Part shown: positions 7,348 through 15,271 of the stretch, in pieces
How positions within the stretch are numbered: position 1 is the stretch's first letter
Layout of the letters: each line of letters begins with the position of its first letter
Source: Siphonobacter sp048595215
Lineage (GTDB): Bacteria > Bacteroidota > Bacteroidia > Cytophagales > Spirosomataceae
DNA: 18,983 nt
Assembly (NCBI RefSeq): GCF_048595215.1
Contig: NZ_JBMDWJ010000303.1
Coordinates: 1-18,983 of the forward strand
Direction: 5' to 3'
Program-made: the position numbers and the translations under genes
Notes under the pieces: generated by a model
What the model was told of the DNA's origin: nothing
The model's database searches: none
What the model saw: only the letters and a program-made list of their open reading frames with translations

Positions 7348-7679
7348 GTATCATCCAGACAGCAAAGAAGTCTCATTTCAGTAGGCACCTTTATTAGTGC
7401 CCGATTCGGAAGATTCTATTAAAATTATAGCTGTTCTTTTGATCCTTCCCTGGTAACGTTTTAACACAGATCAATTTTAAACGTTTATATCATACCGTTC
7501 AACATAACTAGCATAAATCCCTTTAGTATCTTAGCTAAAAAGCATTCGTAATTATCCCACCTTCTCTGTACGGTCACTAATTATATTACTGATTATCAGC
7601 TAAATTTTATTATTCAGAACACTATGCGTTGAAATTTGTTAATAACGTATAGAATAGATCTAACTCATTTATTGAAGCT
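7348..7679. other. AT-rich spacer with no gene
   Basis: This 332-base spacer holds no ORF of note. GGCAC (7384-7388) / GTGCC (7397-7401) is a weak hairpin without a T run. AACGTTTTAA (7455-7464) and TTTAAACGTT (7476-7485) form an inverted repeat with one mismatch, possibly a regulator site for the downstream flavoprotein gene. GAAATTTG (7631-7638) matches five of the six fixed positions of TAnnTTTG but has no -33 partner. None of these is firm. Confidence 0.4.
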
Positions 7680-9395
7680 GTGAAAAAACACATCGCCATT
7701 CTGGGGGCTGGACCCAGTGGACTATACGTTTACAAACAATTGGTCGAAAGACACCCCTCAGATGTAACGATTGACATCTTTGAAAGCAAACAGCAGTTGG
7801 GGGCTGGTATGCCTTATAGTTCAGAGGGGGCGAATGTTGAACATATTACCAATGTTTCCGGTAACGAAATTCCACCGTTGGTCACTTCCGTGCGAGAGTG
7901 GATTCAAACCTTACCCGAAGAAACCCTGCAAAGGTTTGGGATTGATCGCCAGAGCTTTCACTCCTACCGGGTCTTGCCGCGATTGCTGTTTGGACAGTAC
8001 CTTTCCGACCAGTTTTCCTTATTGCAGGAAAAGGCCCGGCAACTGGGACTAGTCACCAACGTTCATCTGGGAAGTTCAGTCACGGATATTATCGATGAGC
8101 CCGATCAGCAACGCGTATCGGTGGAAGTCAATGAAAAGGATCGGTTTTCGTTCGATGCGGTGATCATTTGTACGGGTCACGACTGGCCTAAATCGCACGA
8201 AGGGAAAATTCCAGGGTATTTCGATTCACCCTATCCGCCCGCTAAACTTCGGGGCGTTTACAACCAGACGATTGCCTTACGCGGGGCTTCGCTCACGGCT
8301 ATTGATGCCCTCCGTACCCTCGCTCGTGCCAATGGCACCTTCCGTCGTAACGAAGCAGGTAAAGTTGTTTTTGAAAGTGATGCCCCTGATTTTCGGATGG
8401 TGCTTCATTCCCGGGATGGTTTCTTACCAGCCATCCGCTTCCACCTGGAAGAGCCGCTGGTAACCCGCGATGCATTGATGGATGAAGCATCGATTGCCGC
8501 CAATCGGGCCAATAACGAGGGCTTCCTGTCGCTGGACTTTGTCTTTGATGAAAACTTCAAGCAATCCTTTAAAACCAAAGATCCCGACTTCTACGATCAA
8601 ATCAAGGATATGAAGCTGGAAGCGTTCGTGGAAACCATGATGGCCCAACGCGAACAAACCGATCCTTTTGATTTATTCCGGGCGGAATATGAGGAAGCGG
8701 CTCAATCCATTCGGCATCGCGAGTCGATCTATTGGAAGGAAATGCTGGCGGCTCTGAGCTTCTCACTCAACTATCCCGCGAAATATTTCTCGGCAGAAGA
8801 TATGCATCGGCTAACGAAAGTGCTCATGCCGTTGATTTCGCTGGTGATTGCCTTCGTGCCCCAAAGCTCCGCCGAAGAATTACTGGCGTTGCACGACGCA
8901 GGTCGGCTTAGTCTGATTGCCGTAGGTTCAGACAGTGAAGTAGAGCCTCAACCCGAAGGGAGCGTTCGTTACCAGTACAAAGATGAAGCTGGAAAGCCTC
9001 AGTCGCAGACCTACACGACGTACGTTGATTGTGTCGGACAACCGCACTTAAATGTGGATTCGTTTCCTTTCGAAAGCTTGAAGCAGGCGAAGTGTGTCAG
9101 TCAGGCTCGTCTGGCTTTTCAATCGAAGGAGGCGGGGAAAGAAGCGATGGATAAAAATCCGAAAACCGTCAGTCAGGATAGCCAAGGCACCTACTATATG
9201 CAAGTGCCCGGCATTACCATCACCGATGATTTTCAGATCGTCGATCCGCAGGGTGTAGCTAGTGAGCGTATCTACAACATGGCCGTTCCGTACATGGGTG
9301 GCTATAATCCCGATTATTCCGGACTTGATTTCGCCCAGGAAGCTTCGGACCGGATCGTAGGACATTTTCTGGCTCTAGAGCCTGCTTCGGTGTAG
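7680..9395 (+). CDS. FAD-NAD(P)-binding flavoprotein (NAD_binding_9 family)
   Basis: A 571-residue soluble protein that starts with a Rossmann dinucleotide motif, HIAILGAGPSG (4-14), followed by an acidic residue ending the second strand (IFESK), as in FAD-binding oxidoreductases. VIICTGHDWPKS is the second conserved strand of two-dinucleotide flavoproteins, and the LHSRDGFLPA segment is typical of the NAD_binding_9 (FAD-NAD(P)-binding) family. The substrate is unknown, and there is no signal peptide or membrane helix. The start is GTG at 7680, four bases after a TTG and 28 after an in-frame TAG, with no ATG available before the GAGPSG motif. A long gene-free spacer precedes it and a perfect palindromic terminator follows, so it is a single-gene unit. 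Confidence 0.8.
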   Translation: MKKHIAILGAGPSGLYVYKQLVERHPSDVTIDIFESKQQLGAGMPYSSEGANVEHITNVSGNEIPPLVTSVREWIQTLPEETLQRFGIDRQSFHSYRVLPRLLFGQYLSDQFSLLQEKARQLGLVTNVHLGSSVTDIIDEPDQQRVSVEVNEKDRFSFDAVIICTGHDWPKSHEGKIPGYFDSPYPPAKLRGVYNQTIALRGASLTAIDALRTLARANGTFRRNEAGKVVFESDAPDFRMVLHSRDGFLPAIRFHLEEPLVTRDALMDEASIAANRANNEGFLSLDFVFDENFKQSFKTKDPDFYDQIKDMKLEAFVETMMAQREQTDPFDLFRAEYEEAAQSIRHRESIYWKEMLAALSFSLNYPAKYFSAEDMHRLTKVLMPLISLVIAFVPQSSAEELLALHDAGRLSLIAVGSDSEVEPQPEGSVRYQYKDEAGKPQSQTYTTYVDCVGQPHLNVDSFPFESLKQAKCVSQARLAFQSKEAGKEAMDKNPKTVSQDSQGTYYMQVPGITITDDFQIVDPQGVASERIYNMAVPYMGGYNPDYSGLDFAQEASDRIVGHFLALEPASV

Positions 9396-9410
9396 CATTT
9401 GATTGAGTAG

Positions 9411-9464
9411 TGAACAAGACAAAAAGGCTCAGGATAGGTATCCTGAGCCTTTTTGTCTTGTTCA
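9411..9464. terminator. Perfect palindromic, probably bidirectional terminator
   Basis: Two 26-base arms, 9411-9436 and 9439-9464, are exact reverse complements separated by two bases (GG). The GC core GGCTCAGG/CCTGAGCC is flanked by A5 on the left and T5 on the right, so a U tract follows the core on either strand. It lies between convergent genes, 15 bases after the flavoprotein stop. Confidence 0.9.
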
Positions 9465-9601
9465 AACACCCCTGTATACGGAAGGGGTTCGATGCCGCCC
9501 CTAAAGAAACCCGCTACATTTCAAACCACTAGTAACGAACAACCATCAACTATCGCTGAAAGTGTACCTAACCTCGTCCTTTTCAAGCAACCCGTATCAA
9601 C

Positions 9602-9634
9602 AAAAAAGAGCTCCGGGTTTTGCCCCGAAGCTCT
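9602..9634 (-). terminator. Rho-independent terminator of the DUF779 gene
   Basis: On the minus strand an 11-base-pair stem (arms 9624-9634 and 9607-9617, one G-U pair) with a 6-base loop is followed by a T run (A run at 9602-9606 on +). It starts 21 bases after the DUF779 stop codon. The spacer 9396-9654 holds no gene besides this hairpin and the palindrome at 9411-9464. Confidence 0.88.
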
Positions 9635-9654
9635 AGCGAACGTTGATGAAGCAC

Positions 9655-10032
9655 TTATACCGATCCACCAACGGAAACAGGTTCCAGATTTTGCAACTCC
9701 TCTTCCGTAAAAAGTCGCGAACGAATCAGAAACCGTACGCCTAACGGAATTTCCGCCGAAAAACTAGCCCCTCGTCCCGGTACTACGTCCAGCGTTAATT
9801 GCGTGTGTTGCCAGTATTCAAACTGAAAATCACTCATGTAAAAATCGCAGCCGTGTACGCGTCCCAGTAATACATCGTGACTGCCAATCTTGAAATCGTT
9901 TATTGGAAAACACATCGGCGAAGATCCATCACAACAGCCGCCGCTCTGGTGAAACAGTAGCTCACCATGCTCTTCCCGCAGTTGATCAATAATGGCTTTC
10001 GCCGCATCAGTAATTAAAACGCGAGCAACCAT
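9655..10032 (-). CDS. DUF779 family protein
   Basis: A 125-residue cytoplasmic protein of unknown biochemical function. The family signature is visible: LLFHQSGGCCDGSSPMCF (25-42) with its Gly-Gly-Cys-Cys and third Cys, then the central GCDFYMSDFQFEYWQHTQ. The cysteine arrangement suggests metal or redox chemistry, but this is inference. DUF779 genes are commonly found next to ExaC/AldB-type aldehyde dehydrogenases, as here: it lies 120 bases downstream of one on the same strand, across a large inverted repeat (10036-10149), and has its own terminator. A role in maturing or supporting the dehydrogenase is plausible but unproven. Confidence 0.85.
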   Translation of the reverse strand: MVARVLITDAAKAIIDQLREEHGELLFHQSGGCCDGSSPMCFPINDFKIGSHDVLLGRVHGCDFYMSDFQFEYWQHTQLTLDVVPGRGASFSAEIPLGVRFLIRSRLFTEEELQNLEPVSVGGSV

Positions 10033-10035
10033 GAT

Positions 10036-10149
10036 AGTTTTCAGTTTGCGATTTTCAGTTTGCAGTTCTATACGTACTACCCTTTTTTACTTCACAAGAT
10101 TTCTGCGACTAGTAACCAACTGAAAACAGAAAACCGCAAACTGAAAACT
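10036..10149. repeat. Large inverted repeat of TTTTCAGTTTG units (dehydrogenase-DUF779 spacer)
   Basis: Arms 10036-10067 and 10118-10149 are 32 bases each and complementary at 29 of 32 positions, with a 50-base loop. Each arm is itself a run of AGTTTTCAGTTTGC-like units. It fills nearly the whole spacer between two same-strand genes. It could act as an mRNA processing or attenuation hairpin, or be a member of a genome-wide intergenic repeat family. Confidence 0.75.
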
Positions 10150-10152
10150 CGT

Positions 10153-11676
10153 TTAAAAGAATCCTAACTTATTCTTATCGTAGGAAATCAGCATGTTTTT
10201 GGTTTGGCGGTAGTGGCTCAGCATCATTTTGTGCGTTTCCCGACCGAAACCTGATTTCTTATATCCACCAAACGGAGCGTGAGCCGGATACGCGTGGTAG
10301 CAATTGACCCATACGCGACCCGCCTGAATGGCCCGGGGTACCGTATAGAGTTCGTGAGCATCGCGGGTCCAGACGCCAGCACCGAGACCGTATAACGTGT
10401 CGTTAGCAATAGCGATAGCTTCTTCCGTATCCTTGAAGGTGGTTACGGACAAGACCGGGCCGAAGATTTCCTCCTGGAAAATCCGCATTTTGTTATGTCC
10501 TTTCAGAATGGTCGGCTGAATGTAGTAGCCGTTTTCCAGTCCGCTATTCTGATGGAACGCCGCTCCACCCGTCAGTACTTCGGCCCCTTCCTGCTTGCCA
10601 ATTTCGATGTAAGACAGAATCTTTTCGTACTGATCTTTCGAAGCCTGGGCTCCCAGCATGGTATCCGGGGCAAGCGGACTACCCATTTTGATCGCTTTGG
10701 TTCGGGCGATGACTTTCTCAATAAATGCCTCGTAAATGGACTCGTGTACCAGCAAACGCGAAGGACAGGTACAGATTTCACCCTGGTTGAGAGCGAACAG
10801 TACGGCTCCTTCTACGGCTTTATCCAGAAACTCATCGTCTTTGTCCATCACACTCGGGAAAATGATGTTGGGCGATTTGCCCCCCAGTTCCATCGTGGCC
10901 GGAATCAGGTTTTCAGCGGCGTATTGCAGAATAAGGCGGCCCGTGGTCGTCTCACCCGTGAAGGCAACCTTTGCCACCCGATTCGACGAAGCCAGCGGTT
11001 TGCCCGCTTCCAGTCCAAATCCGTTTACTACGTTTAGTACGCCTTCGGGTAATAAGTCACCCACCAGTTCCATCAGGATCAGAATACTGGTCGGCGTTTG
11101 TTCGGCGGGTTTCAGCACGATAGTACAGCCCGCCGCCAGAGCTGGAGCCACTTTCCAGGTAGCCATCAGCAGCGGGAAATTCCAGGGAATGATCTGTCCG
11201 ACTACGCCAATGGGTTCGTGGATATTCAATGAAACAGTTGTGGAATCGAGTTCGGCCACCGAGCTTTCCTCCGCCCGGATGACCCCCGCATAGTACCGAA
11301 AATGATCGACGACCAGCGGTAAATCAGCCGCCAGCGTTTCCCGCAGGGGTTTGCCGTTATCAATGGTTTCTATTTTCGCCAGATACTCCAGATTCTGTTC
11401 AATCCGGTCGGCAATTTTCAGGAGCACATTACTACGGGCGGCTACCGACGTTTTGGACCAGACCGGAAAAGCCGCATGAGCCGCGTCCAGAGCCTTTTCT
11501 ATATCTTCGGCAGTCGAACGGGCTACCTGACAAAACACCTTACCATCAACGGGAGAAATATTATCGAAGTACTGACCACGAGCCGGAGCTACCCATTTGC
11601 CACCAATGAAATTTTCGTATCGTTCTTTAAAAGTCGGATGATCCGTATGAACCGGAGCTTCGAGTGTCGCTTCCAT
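10153..11676 (-). CDS. NAD(P)-dependent aldehyde dehydrogenase, ExaC/AldB (acetaldehyde) type
   Basis: Oxidises aldehydes, probably acetaldehyde or other short aldehydes, to acids in the cytoplasm. From the chosen start the protein has 507 residues. The ALDH residues are all present: Asn166 in PWNFPLL, Lys189 in LKPAEQTP, glycine motif FTGETTTG (239-246), general-base Glu263 in MELGGKSPN and nucleophile Cys302 in NQGEICTCPSR. The CTCPSR wording points to the ExaC/AldB group. The frame could begin at 11751, but ATG11676 (MEATLEAP) is preferred: upstream residues resemble no family sequence, and that stretch contains a promoter-like GAACTTTG (minus strand, 11713-11706) and a candidate operator. 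It sits between an araC gene upstream and a DUF779 gene downstream, a familiar grouping. Confidence 0.93.
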   Translation of the reverse strand: MEATLEAPVHTDHPTFKERYENFIGGKWVAPARGQYFDNISPVDGKVFCQVARSTAEDIEKALDAAHAAFPVWSKTSVAARSNVLLKIADRIEQNLEYLAKIETIDNGKPLRETLAADLPLVVDHFRYYAGVIRAEESSVAELDSTTVSLNIHEPIGVVGQIIPWNFPLLMATWKVAPALAAGCTIVLKPAEQTPTSILILMELVGDLLPEGVLNVVNGFGLEAGKPLASSNRVAKVAFTGETTTGRLILQYAAENLIPATMELGGKSPNIIFPSVMDKDDEFLDKAVEGAVLFALNQGEICTCPSRLLVHESIYEAFIEKVIARTKAIKMGSPLAPDTMLGAQASKDQYEKILSYIEIGKQEGAEVLTGGAAFHQNSGLENGYYIQPTILKGHNKMRIFQEEIFGPVLSVTTFKDTEEAIAIANDTLYGLGAGVWTRDAHELYTVPRAIQAGRVWVNCYHAYPAHAPFGGYKKSGFGRETHKMMLSHYRQTKNMLISYDKNKLGFF

Positions 11677-11705
11677 ATTAATCGTGTTTAAGAGGTTTAC
11701 TGCGA

Positions 11706-11774
11706 CAAAGTTCGGATAATACACCATTTTTTGTTGGAATGATCCTATCAAAGCAAGAGAACGATTCTATCAAA
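11706..11774 (-). promoter_or_regulatory. Candidate AraC-type operator and promoter of the aldehyde dehydrogenase gene
   Basis: On the minus strand TTTGATAGAATCGTTC (11774-11759) is followed by TTTGATAGGATCATTC (11752-11737): 14 of 16 bases agree, same orientation, period 22 bases, or two helical turns. A -7-like GAACTTTG lies at 11713-11706 (five of six fixed TAnnTTTG positions), which would place the two half-sites at about -38 to -53 and -60 to -75. This geometry is usual for AraC-family activators, and an AraC-type gene lies immediately upstream. Caution: neighbouring DNA is full of other TTTGA repeats. Confidence 0.5.
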
Positions 11775-11784
11775 TTGAGGAGAA

Positions 11785-12125
11785 GAGGGTTTGAGCAGGT
11801 TTCAAGTTTGAGTAGTTTGATAAAGTTTAAGGTGTGAACACGTTTGGGGTGTGAGATAGGTTCAGGGGTTTTGAAAGAGTTTGAAAAAGTTTGATCAGGT
11901 TTGAAGCAATTGTAAACTGCTTCAAACCTGATCAAATGGTTTAAGTACCAACTCATAACTATAGCTGATCAAAATTTAAACCTCACGAAACCCACTAAGC
12001 CTGCTTATAGCACTCAAGCGACTCCAACCTTTTCAAACTTTAAACTGCATCAAACCTGATCAAACCTACTCAGACTTGAAACTTGATCAAACCTATTCAA
12101 ACTACTCAAACCTCATTAAACCAAC
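11785..12125. repeat. Fold-back array of TTTGA/TCAAA repeats with a perfect 19-bp hairpin (dehydrogenase-araC spacer)
   Basis: The left part (11785-11905) has many GTTTGA-type units; the right part (12031-12125) has many TCAAAC units in reverse orientation. In the middle TTTGATCAGGTTTGAAGCA (11890-11908) is exactly complementary to 11918-11936 across a 9-base loop. Units such as TTTGATCAGG recur at both ends, so the block could fold back on itself. It extends 10 bases into the 3' end of the araC gene. No gene is seen between 11775 and 12115; apparent ORFs there are low-complexity translations of the repeat. Confidence 0.75.
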
Positions 12126-13039
12126 CCCGTAGCTCGATACTGCAAAGGCGTTAGCTGATTGTATCGCTTGAATAGTTTCAGGAAGTGATTGAGATTATTG
12201 AAACCACAGGTTACGCTGATGTCACTGACGCTGCGACTGGTGGTTTTCAGTAATTGCTGAGCCAGCCGGATGCGTTGCTGATTGATGAACTCCAGCGGCG
12301 ACAGACCAAACTGAGCCTTGAACTGCCGGTAGAAATTAGGTTCGCTCATGCAGGCCTTATCCGCTAGCTGACGTATGTTGAAAGCCGTGTGCAGATTTTC
12401 CTGAATGTAATGCGTGATATAAGCCCAGCGATTGGTAGTAGTCTGTTTTTGTCCCTGATCCAGGAGCAGACGACGGGCCTGTGTCTGAATGAGTCGAATG
12501 GTTAGCTCCTTCAGTACTAGATCGGCGAAGAATTCTTTGGCCGGATTGTTTTCGGTGAAAATGTCGATGAGCCGGGCAATCAGTGCGTTGATCGTTGAGG
12601 TATTGGAAAAATAGAAACTGCTTTCCGACCACCGCCAGCCCGAAGCCGAATCAATCAAGGGGACCGTTTCGTTGAGCTGGTTCGTAAATTTTGTAATCTC
12701 ATCTTGAGCAATCGCCAGAGCCAGACACTGCGTCGGACTCTGAAAGGTAGCTTCCGGAAAATCGATTCGCATGGTTTTTTCACTCGGTACCAGTACCGAC
12801 TCGCCGGGGTGGTAATCAAAATCCGGCGTATCATCCAGACGCATGACTTTTTTACCGCGAATCATGCTCGTTAGTACCGGGTTATGGAAGGTCAGCTCAA
12901 CGGCCTCGGCCTGAGCATGGGTTTCGTAGATCGTAAGTTCCGCCGTATCCAGCGTATAGGCCGTTCGGTTTTCAACCACCTGATCGAGCCGGCGATTTTT
13001 TAAATGACTTCTGAGATCAAACAGTGAATCCGATTTCAT
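12116..13039 (-). CDS. AraC-family transcriptional regulator
   Basis: A 307-residue one-component regulator. The N-terminal part (about 20-190) resembles the AraC-type regulator N-terminal sensing domain, including the FDYHPGESVLVPSEKTMRIDFPEA stretch broken here as FDYHPGESVLV and FPEATF. The C-terminal hundred residues (206-302) are the double helix-turn-helix: IRQLADKACMSEPNFYRQFK is the first, VSDISVTCGFNNLNHFLKLF the second, then the family's closing TPLQYR. It probably controls the aldehyde dehydrogenase and DUF779 genes in response to an aldehyde or alcohol; this is inferred from position and the repeat at 11737-11774. Its start ATG13039 faces the TonB receptor gene across a 154-base divergent spacer in which I see no clear promoter. 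Confidence 0.9.
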   Translation of the reverse strand: MKSDSLFDLRSHLKNRRLDQVVENRTAYTLDTAELTIYETHAQAEAVELTFHNPVLTSMIRGKKVMRLDDTPDFDYHPGESVLVPSEKTMRIDFPEATFQSPTQCLALAIAQDEITKFTNQLNETVPLIDSASGWRWSESSFYFSNTSTINALIARLIDIFTENNPAKEFFADLVLKELTIRLIQTQARRLLLDQGQKQTTTNRWAYITHYIQENLHTAFNIRQLADKACMSEPNFYRQFKAQFGLSPLEFINQQRIRLAQQLLKTTSRSVSDISVTCGFNNLNHFLKLFKRYNQLTPLQYRATGLV

Positions 13040-13193
13040 AGCATTAAAATCTTAAGGGTGAGAGGTTTATCTCTAATGCCGAAAGATAACGACAATATCC
13101 AATTTATTCTATTTATAAGATAAAACGATTTGCATTGATTGAAAGTTATTCCTGTATCAAAATCTATTTACACGGATTGCCCTCCGTCCTCTT

Positions 13194-15227
13194 ATGCGTC
13201 TTGCTCTACTTTTTGTTGGTATACCCTTCTTTACCTGGGCTCAATCGGACAGTCTTCGTACGCGAAATCTGAACCCCGTTGAGATTCAGTCTACGCGACT
13301 AAATGTGGCTGAAAACCGTAGCCCCTTTGCCGTATCGGTGCTAAGTCAGTATCGTCTGCAGGTGGGTCAGCCGCAACTTTCGTTATTTGATGCCATGGGT
13401 GCTATTCCCGGCGTATTTGCCCAGAATCCGGACAACTTCGCTCAGGATTTACGCATTTCCATCCGGGGCTTTGGAGCCCGCTCCTCCTTCGGCATTCGTG
13501 GCCTGAAAGTTCTGCTCGACGGCATTCCCGAATCCACGCCCGACGGTCAGGCGAAAGTTAATAATTTCGACGTGGGTAGTCTGGGCCAGCTGGAAGTCAT
13601 TCGCGGAGCATCCTCGGCCTTGTACGGAAATGCATCGGGAGGTATCCTCTCCTACACCACTGAAACGCCGACCAGCAACTTCGCTGAAGCTCAGGCCATC
13701 GCGGGCAGTTATGGATTTCAGCGGTACCAGATCAAGGTGGGTCAGAAATGGCAGCGTTCGTCCCTGCTCATCAACGCCAGTCGCAATCAGCAGGACGGGT
13801 ATCGCGAGTACGCCGCCATGAACAACTGGCTTTTCAACGTAAAATTCCAGCATGAACTCAGTGCTACAGCCAAACTAACCTTTCTGTACAACTTTGCGAA
13901 AAACACCGCTCAGGATCCCGGTGGTCTGACGATGCAGCAGGTGCAACAGAACCGTCGGATGGCCCGTCCGCAAAACGTACAGTTCCAGGCGTTCTCGGGA
14001 GCCACGCAACACCGCACTGCCGTAGTGTATGATCAGTCGCTGGGTACGAAACATCAGGTACAGGCCCGGGCCTTCTGGACCAACCGCGATTTCGAAAACC
14101 GGCTCGCTTTTCAGGCGGGTGGCAATGTGCAGTTCATCCGAAACTTTACGGGCGGCGGAGCCAGCTATCAGTATACCGATCAGTTTGGCTCGGTTTCGTA
14201 CCGCTTGAAAGCAGGTGTTGATCTTGAAAATCAGCAGGATAACCGCAAACGAAACGACAATCAGGAAGGCCGCAGTGGTGCCGAAACGCTCAATCAAGTG
14301 GAGACTTTTCGTAACATTGGAGCGTATTTGTTGCAAGAATTTGGCTTCGGTAAAAACGTAGCCCTGACGGTAGGTACCCGTTACGATGATATTCAATTAA
14401 AAGTAAAAGACCGTTTCCTGAGTGATGCCGATCAGTCGGGTCGCCGTACCTACCAGCGTTTTAGCCCCACGGCGGGCCTAAACTGGGAATATCAGCCGCA
14501 ACGCAGCGTGTACGCCAATTTTTCAACCAGCTTTGAAACGCCTGCTCTGACTGAACTCGGCAATAATCCCAGTAACCTGGGTGGTTTCAATCCGGAGTTA
14601 GGCCCCATGCGGGCTTACAATTACGAGTTGGGTACAAAAGCTACGTTTGGCTGGTTGAAGGTGGACGCCGCCGTTTTTCAGGTCAATGTTCGCGGGGAAA
14701 TTGTACCGTATCAGTTGACTGAGTTTCCAGGCCGTACCTTCTACCGAAACGCCGGCAACTCCCGTCGCCGGGGCGTGGAACTGGGATTGACGGCAGAGGT
14801 TACCGAAGGGCTAACCGCTTTCGTCAACTATACATATTCCAATTTCAAATACCTCAATTATAGTACCACTTCGGGCACGTTCGATAACAATCAGTTGCCG
14901 GGCATTCCGCCTCATTTTGGCTATGCCGAAGTACGGTATTTCCGGCCCGCTGGTTTCTACGGCATCGTGCAGTTTCGCCGGAACGGTACCTTTTACGCCG
15001 ACGATGCGAATACCGTTCGAACGGATGCGTATTCCTTACTCAACCTGCGACTGGGCTGGCAGATCAAGCGAAACAACTGGTCGCTGGAACCGTTTGCGGG
15101 CATCAACAATCTCCTGAATCAACGCTATTTTGCCAATGTACAGATCAATGCCGCCGGAGGCCGTTATTTTGAACCGGCGACGGATCGTACTTTCTTTGGA
15201 GGTGTGAAAATACGCCTGGGGAAATAA
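13194..15227 (+). CDS. TonB-dependent outer-membrane receptor
   Basis: A 677-residue outer-membrane transporter that takes up a ligand with energy from TonB-ExbBD. A signal peptide is evident: MRLALLFVGIPFFTWA, with likely signal peptidase I cleavage between Ala16 and Gln17. The plug domain spans about 40-150, with LRISIRGFGARSSFGIRG, VLLDGIPESTPDGQ and VIRGASSALYGNASGG as landmarks. The rest is a beta-barrel with many aromatic, alternating segments, ending in a strand RTFFGGVKIRLGK. No carboxypeptidase-regulatory-like N-terminal domain and no adjacent SusD gene are present, so it is not a SusC-type glycan importer; the plug resembles FecA-like iron or metallophore receptors, but the ligand cannot be told. 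The gene is divergent from araC and 44 bases upstream of a xdhC-like gene. Confidence 0.92.
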   Translation: MRLALLFVGIPFFTWAQSDSLRTRNLNPVEIQSTRLNVAENRSPFAVSVLSQYRLQVGQPQLSLFDAMGAIPGVFAQNPDNFAQDLRISIRGFGARSSFGIRGLKVLLDGIPESTPDGQAKVNNFDVGSLGQLEVIRGASSALYGNASGGILSYTTETPTSNFAEAQAIAGSYGFQRYQIKVGQKWQRSSLLINASRNQQDGYREYAAMNNWLFNVKFQHELSATAKLTFLYNFAKNTAQDPGGLTMQQVQQNRRMARPQNVQFQAFSGATQHRTAVVYDQSLGTKHQVQARAFWTNRDFENRLAFQAGGNVQFIRNFTGGGASYQYTDQFGSVSYRLKAGVDLENQQDNRKRNDNQEGRSGAETLNQVETFRNIGAYLLQEFGFGKNVALTVGTRYDDIQLKVKDRFLSDADQSGRRTYQRFSPTAGLNWEYQPQRSVYANFSTSFETPALTELGNNPSNLGGFNPELGPMRAYNYELGTKATFGWLKVDAAVFQVNVRGEIVPYQLTEFPGRTFYRNAGNSRRRGVELGLTAEVTEGLTAFVNYTYSNFKYLNYSTTSGTFDNNQLPGIPPHFGYAEVRYFRPAGFYGIVQFRRNGTFYADDANTVRTDAYSLLNLRLGWQIKRNNWSLEPFAGINNLLNQRYFANVQINAAGGRYFEPATDRTFFGGVKIRLGK

Positions 15228-15234
15228 GCCGGAT

Positions 15235-15261
15235 GCCCGCCTAGCTCCTGAGCAAGCGGGC
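15235..15261 (+). other. Hairpin between the TonB receptor and xdhC-like genes
   Basis: GCCCGC (15235-15240) pairs with GCGGGC (15256-15261), and inside it GCTC (15244-15247) pairs with GAGC (15250-15253). No T run follows, so it is not a standard terminator. It ends 10 bases before the next start codon and could reduce read-through or affect translation of the downstream gene. Confidence 0.45.
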
Positions 15262-15271
15262 CCCTATTGCT

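Noticed and set aside
9453..9710. Plus-strand ORF of 85 residues between the flavoprotein and DUF779 genes
   Set aside because: It runs through a palindromic terminator, a second terminator and the end of the DUF779 gene; composition is not protein-like.
10495..11293. Two long plus-strand ORFs (about 180 residues each) opposite the aldehyde dehydrogenase gene
   Set aside because: Translations are low in family resemblance and are reverse-frame shadows of a clearly coding gene with all catalytic residues.
11678..11956. Minus-strand ORF of 92 residues upstream of the aldehyde dehydrogenase
   Set aside because: It translates the TTTGA repeat block and the candidate operator; low complexity and no homology recognised.
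11785..12125. CRISPR array
   Set aside because: Units are short, irregularly spaced and in both orientations; there are no unique spacers of constant length and no cas genes.
13875..14396. Minus-strand ORF of 173 residues inside the TonB receptor gene
   Set aside because: Antisense to a continuous receptor reading frame; no recognisable domain or start context.
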